A DNA stretch of 64,000 nt from Reticulitermes lucifugus (taxonomy: Eukaryota; Arthropoda; Insecta; Blattodea; Rhinotermitidae), in NCBI GenBank assembly GCA_026260175.1, contig JAKCWW010000816.1, forward strand, positions 25,477 through 89,476, read 5' to 3'. A program made the position numbers and the translations under genes. The notes below the pieces were generated by a model. It was not told the DNA's origin and searched no databases. It saw only the letters and a list, made by a program, of their open reading frames with translations. Positions 60,690 to 64,000 of the stretch are shown here, piece by piece; the first letter of the stretch is position 1, and every line of letters starts with the position of its first letter.

Positions 60690-61090
60690 GCGAAAAGCAG
60701 CTAGTAGCGTTGTCCTGCCTGTCTCTCTGTGTGCATGGATCAACTCTTGTCAAGAAAATTCAAGTTTGATTAAAATCTGACAAGAATAATGGTTACTGTA
60801 CATGAAGACCTATGTACATTTATGATAATCTGACCAAATTCTTCTCAGCGTGAGAAATATTTCAGACAAAAGTTGTAGAGAAAATCAAAACGCACTTTAT
60901 GTTCAATAACTTTTTTCCAAAAATTGTGCCGTTTATGAGATAATGTGGAAATATATGGTAGAGCAAGACAGGCCACAGATGACAATATATAATGCAGCAT
61001 AGAAAAGATGTGAATTGCATGCCAGATAACTAAGGCAAGAATATAGACGCACTCATAATATTAAATCACCTTTTCACAGCAACAATCATT
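60690..61090 (+). repeat. Dispersed repeat, paralogue of 8500-9030
   Basis: Matches the 8.5-kb copy in block order (CAAGTTTGATTAAAATCTGA, CAAGAATAATGG, AATATTTCAGACAAAAGTTG, AGAAAATCAAAACGC, GATAACTAAGGCAAGAATAT). Class unknown; no ORF. Confidence 0.65.
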
Positions 61091-61939
61091 ACGCGAATGT
61101 GCCTCAGTGTTATGTTATACTTACATTGCCTGTCTTGTTTAGTGAAGGTGAAACAGGGTTGGTACAGGTAGAAATATCCGAAAAATGTGATAAGAGTTAA
61201 GCTTTAATAAACTGAACGTCAAATGACCAATTAAAATATTTTAAAGAGTTGAAGTTAACCCTTTGGTTTGGGGCATCTCTTGGCATGTTCGACATCAAAG
61301 TGACAATTTTGTTCAGAGTCCTTATGAACACAGATTGAGACCACAAATAGTTGTATCTGTCACATTCATTGCCTTCATCGTGTAACTCCTTACCGGTATT
61401 GGTTGGTATCCCTTCACTCCAAGTATTACACTTTCTATGTTTTGTTTTTACAGCGATAGTTACATCAAGTACAGTTGTTATTGAAAACCAACATTATTTT
61501 ATTTATTTTGTTACTAGAAAGTCAAAATGCTATGCAAGCTGAACTTAATTTTGTAATTTTTGTACTGTGTAGCATTTAATAAGACAGTTTGTAAACCCAA
61601 CCAATTTTTATTGCACATCTGTCAACAAAAGTTTTCTTGTCAGACATACTGTGACCTGTGTGAGGTTGTCAACAGGCCAGATATTAGCTTCATGCCAGTA
61701 TTCTGAACTACATGCAGTAATAACTTAAGAAATAAAGGAAGGTGGACTGCTAATATTATAGATAGTGGATAGTAACAGTGAAAATCACAGAAATGCACAG
61801 AGATTAATTCTGGGTAATTAGATACATTAATTGCACCAGATATCTAGGTAGGCAGTTTGGTATACTAAATAATTTTAATTAAAACAATTTTACATGTTTT
61901 ATTGTACATGGTGGATGTATTCATAATATGAAGCTAATA

Positions 61940-62826
61940 CTGTGAAACCTCTGTCCATTGTATCTGAAGGAACTGCTGGAAAAAAAAGGTAAATATTAGA
62001 AAGAGTTGCAGGAAAGCGTTAAGTGTGTCAGAAACAAGAAAACAGCAACAAAAAATGAAAATTTACATTATCTGCTTGGGTCCACAAAATAATAAATAAA
62101 TAAAAAGTTACTTTAATACCTGTGGGCAAATCACTTTTAGATGTTCTTTACGATGTAAAAAAAGAGTGTCTTATATGGAAACCACATTCATCCCGCTGTC
62201 TGTCACCTGGTATAAGTGGTTAAACTGTTCTGTGGATTTTTGTGAAATTTATTTTAGGAGTTCTTTACAGGATTGTCAATTAAGTATGTGAGTTTCATGG
62301 AAATAGGCACAGGGAAGGGCATACTTTCTTAAGGGCATAAAGGAAGTTTTGCCCATGTTTTGTACATTTTTGTCCAATTTGGATAGGAGATGCCCACAAG
62401 AATTTATTGAATAATTTGAGTTCCTTACATGTGTTCTGAAATTACGTTCACACATGTATAGGCATTCTCAGCGCCTTTCCCTCACCTTGGCCACTCCATC
62501 TGCTTTTGTCACTCAGCTGAGGTGTGGTGACATTTTGTAAGTACCATGACAGCTGTAGCAGTAATTACCAGTACAGGTAGGTTACTGCTACTTTATGTTC
62601 CATAAACATCTTGGCACTTATGCAAATTTTTCTCAGAAATGATCAATCTGGGAATATTGTGGGTGAGGACCAAGAATTCTGAACAATTGACACAGTAAAA
62701 TTACAAGGCATGCTGTATCAAATGTAATTGTACGTTATGTATTTGGGCAGTTTTTTGGGGCCAGAAGAAATGAACGAAACTTGGGGCAAAAGTCACATTT
62801 GGGAATTATGGGTACAGGTTTCACTG
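61940..62826. mobile_element. Possible Tc1/mariner-pogo-type non-autonomous element
   Basis: TA-flanked ends CTGTGAAACCTCTGTCCATT (left) and, read inward, CAGTGAAACCTGTACCCATA (right) share most of the first 18 bases. The interior has no ORF. The pairing is imperfect and the span long, so it might be two separate solo ends. Confidence 0.45.
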
Positions 62827-63203
62827 TACAATCATTGGTAGTGGTGACCAGATGTGGTCTGAAAATTGGTGTTGACATTTGTGCAATAAAAGGTAATTGA
62901 TTTTATAAATTGTAAGTCCCAAATTAATTTTAGGTGAGTAACTCTGGCCTAAAATGAAGTAAATGTAGAGAGTTAAACACACGTGTGTGCCTCCTTATCA
63001 AAGGGTTAATGTGTTTACTGAAGCTTGACTGAATTTTATACATGACTCCAGATTTTCTCCTTGGTTCCATGTTTTGCAGTTGATTGCAATTGATTTTGCT
63101 GTGGTAAGGTTCATTTTAATTGCTTGTTTGTTAAATCCGTTTTATAGTGTTGTTTTGGCTGCTTTATTGTGCTTGTATTTTCATTAATGACTGAAATGTT
63201 CAG

Positions 63204-63204
<1 letters not shown>

Positions 63205-63237
<33 letters not shown>
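63205..63237. repeat. (TG)n microsatellite
   Basis: About sixteen TG dinucleotides. Confidence 0.9.
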
Positions 63238-63240
<3 letters not shown>

Positions 63241-63266
63241 TGGAGTTAAACAATGGCCATTTGTGG

Positions 63267-63284
63267 CATCATCATCATCATCAT
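63267..63284. repeat. (CAT)n microsatellite
   Basis: Six trinucleotide repeats, CATCATCATCATCATCAT. Confidence 0.85.
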
Positions 63285-63514
63285 GATTTTTACTTTTATG
63301 AAGCCACATGAGTTTAGCTGATTTTAAAGAGTACAGGTCACTGACCAAGCATTTTTATTCATTATTCTGCTATAAACTTTTGAACTGTATGGCATGTATT
63401 GATTAATACTGCTTTCTGCATGACAATGTATAGACCAGGGTGAAGATTGAGCAGTTTCAAGTTGTTGTGTATTTTTTTTCTTTGTGGATAACACTAATGG
63501 TACTCTAGATACTA

Positions 63515-64000
63515 CAGTAGAACCTGGATAAGAAGTCCCCGCATAAGAAGTTTTCCCCAGTGAGAAGTCTGATTTTTAAAGTCCCGAAATAAAATCCATA
63601 ATGCGTACATTAATTTTTCCTGGATATGAAGCTTCCCTCTTATTAAGTTTTCCCACCTAAGAAGTCGAATGTCATGATACCAACAGCATGATTTTTTATG
63701 AAATTTTACCCATTTAATAAGTTTTTAAGGATTTTTATAAAAAAATTTCATTTCCAAAGTTTTATTTCCTTCAAATATGAAAAATCTTAAGTTGCTGTTG
63801 ATTCATCGATCACTTGCTATCTGACTATCGATATATGCGATATATCGATATATGCTATGATGTGATCATGCGATCGATATCTACCGAGGTGCCCCGAACA
63901 GCAACATGCTGCTTGAAGTCTTGAAATTTTTTATTTCAATGGAAGATTTGAAGATTTTATTGATGTGGATGACAATGTTGTGCCTTGTTCAGTGCAAACT
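63515..64000 (+). mobile_element. pogo/Tigger-like transposon, left end, running off the window
   Basis: A TA precedes CAGTAGAACCTGGATAAGAA, a pogo-type terminal sequence, followed by internal AAGAAGT and GAAGTC motif repetitions. Near the edge a frame reads FNGRFEDFIDVDDNVVPC, like the F-D-FV-VDD-V segment late in DDE_1 transposases. Its closeness to the end suggests a deletion derivative. The right end is outside the window. Confidence 0.5.

Larger units (their letters stand above)
60217..64000. other. ewg first coding intron (partial)
   Basis: No further ewg exon was found up to the window edge. The DNA-binding-domain sequence (KKRKRPH.. type) is absent. Content is repeats listed separately, plus AT-rich filler. 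Confidence 0.6.

Overview
This is a 64-kb piece of a eukaryotic nuclear genome, almost certainly an insect. It is AT-rich and intron-rich, with long introns and many transposon remnants. I infer a cockroach or termite (Blattodea) from two things: the dispersed repeats resemble families I associate with that order, and the conserved genes have insect-type sequences. The species cannot be read from the window. No bacterial operon, CRISPR array, virus or toxin gene was seen.

Four protein-coding genes are supported by spliced, in-phase exons. (1) Basigin (Bsg, + strand): five 3' exons from 13387 to 24747 encode two Ig domains, a Glu-containing transmembrane helix and a short basic tail; the signal-peptide exon is not found. 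(2) shifted (shf), the insect WIF1 orthologue (+ strand): eight exons from 38417 to 49358 encode a signal peptide, a WIF domain and five EGF repeats, about 347 aa. (3) COQ7, the ubiquinone-biosynthesis hydroxylase (- strand): three exons from 45737 down to 43452, 193 aa with all six di-iron ligands. It lies entirely inside shf intron 5 in the opposite orientation. (4) erect wing / NRF-1 (ewg, + strand): only the first coding exon, 60018-60216, is present; the rest lies beyond the right edge.

Layout. 1-13386 is non-coding, probably Bsg 5' intron or upstream flank, with a degenerate tandem repeat and SINE or LINE debris. 13387-24800 is Bsg, whose introns carry a SINE nested in a 670-bp foldback element, a dead non-LTR retrotransposon and a second foldback. 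24800-37800 is intergenic, with hAT and foldback MITEs, LINE tails and a suspect assembly gap. 37800-49800 holds shf with nested COQ7. 49800-54600 is intergenic and repeat-rich. 54600-64000 is a CpG-richer stretch that may be the ewg 5' end, then a pogo/Tigger-like transposase pseudogene carrying its own nested insertion, the ewg exon, and further DNA-transposon ends.

The four genes do not form a pathway. Basigin is a cell-surface Ig protein, shf is a secreted morphogen-range modulator, COQ7 is a mitochondrial enzyme and ewg is a nuclear factor. No new molecular system is evident. The most notable items are the nested antisense COQ7, a GC-AG intron in Bsg, an ambiguous 3' splice site before the first shf EGF repeat, several long-arm foldback elements, nested insertions with readable target-site duplications, and one N gap whose flanks are identical.
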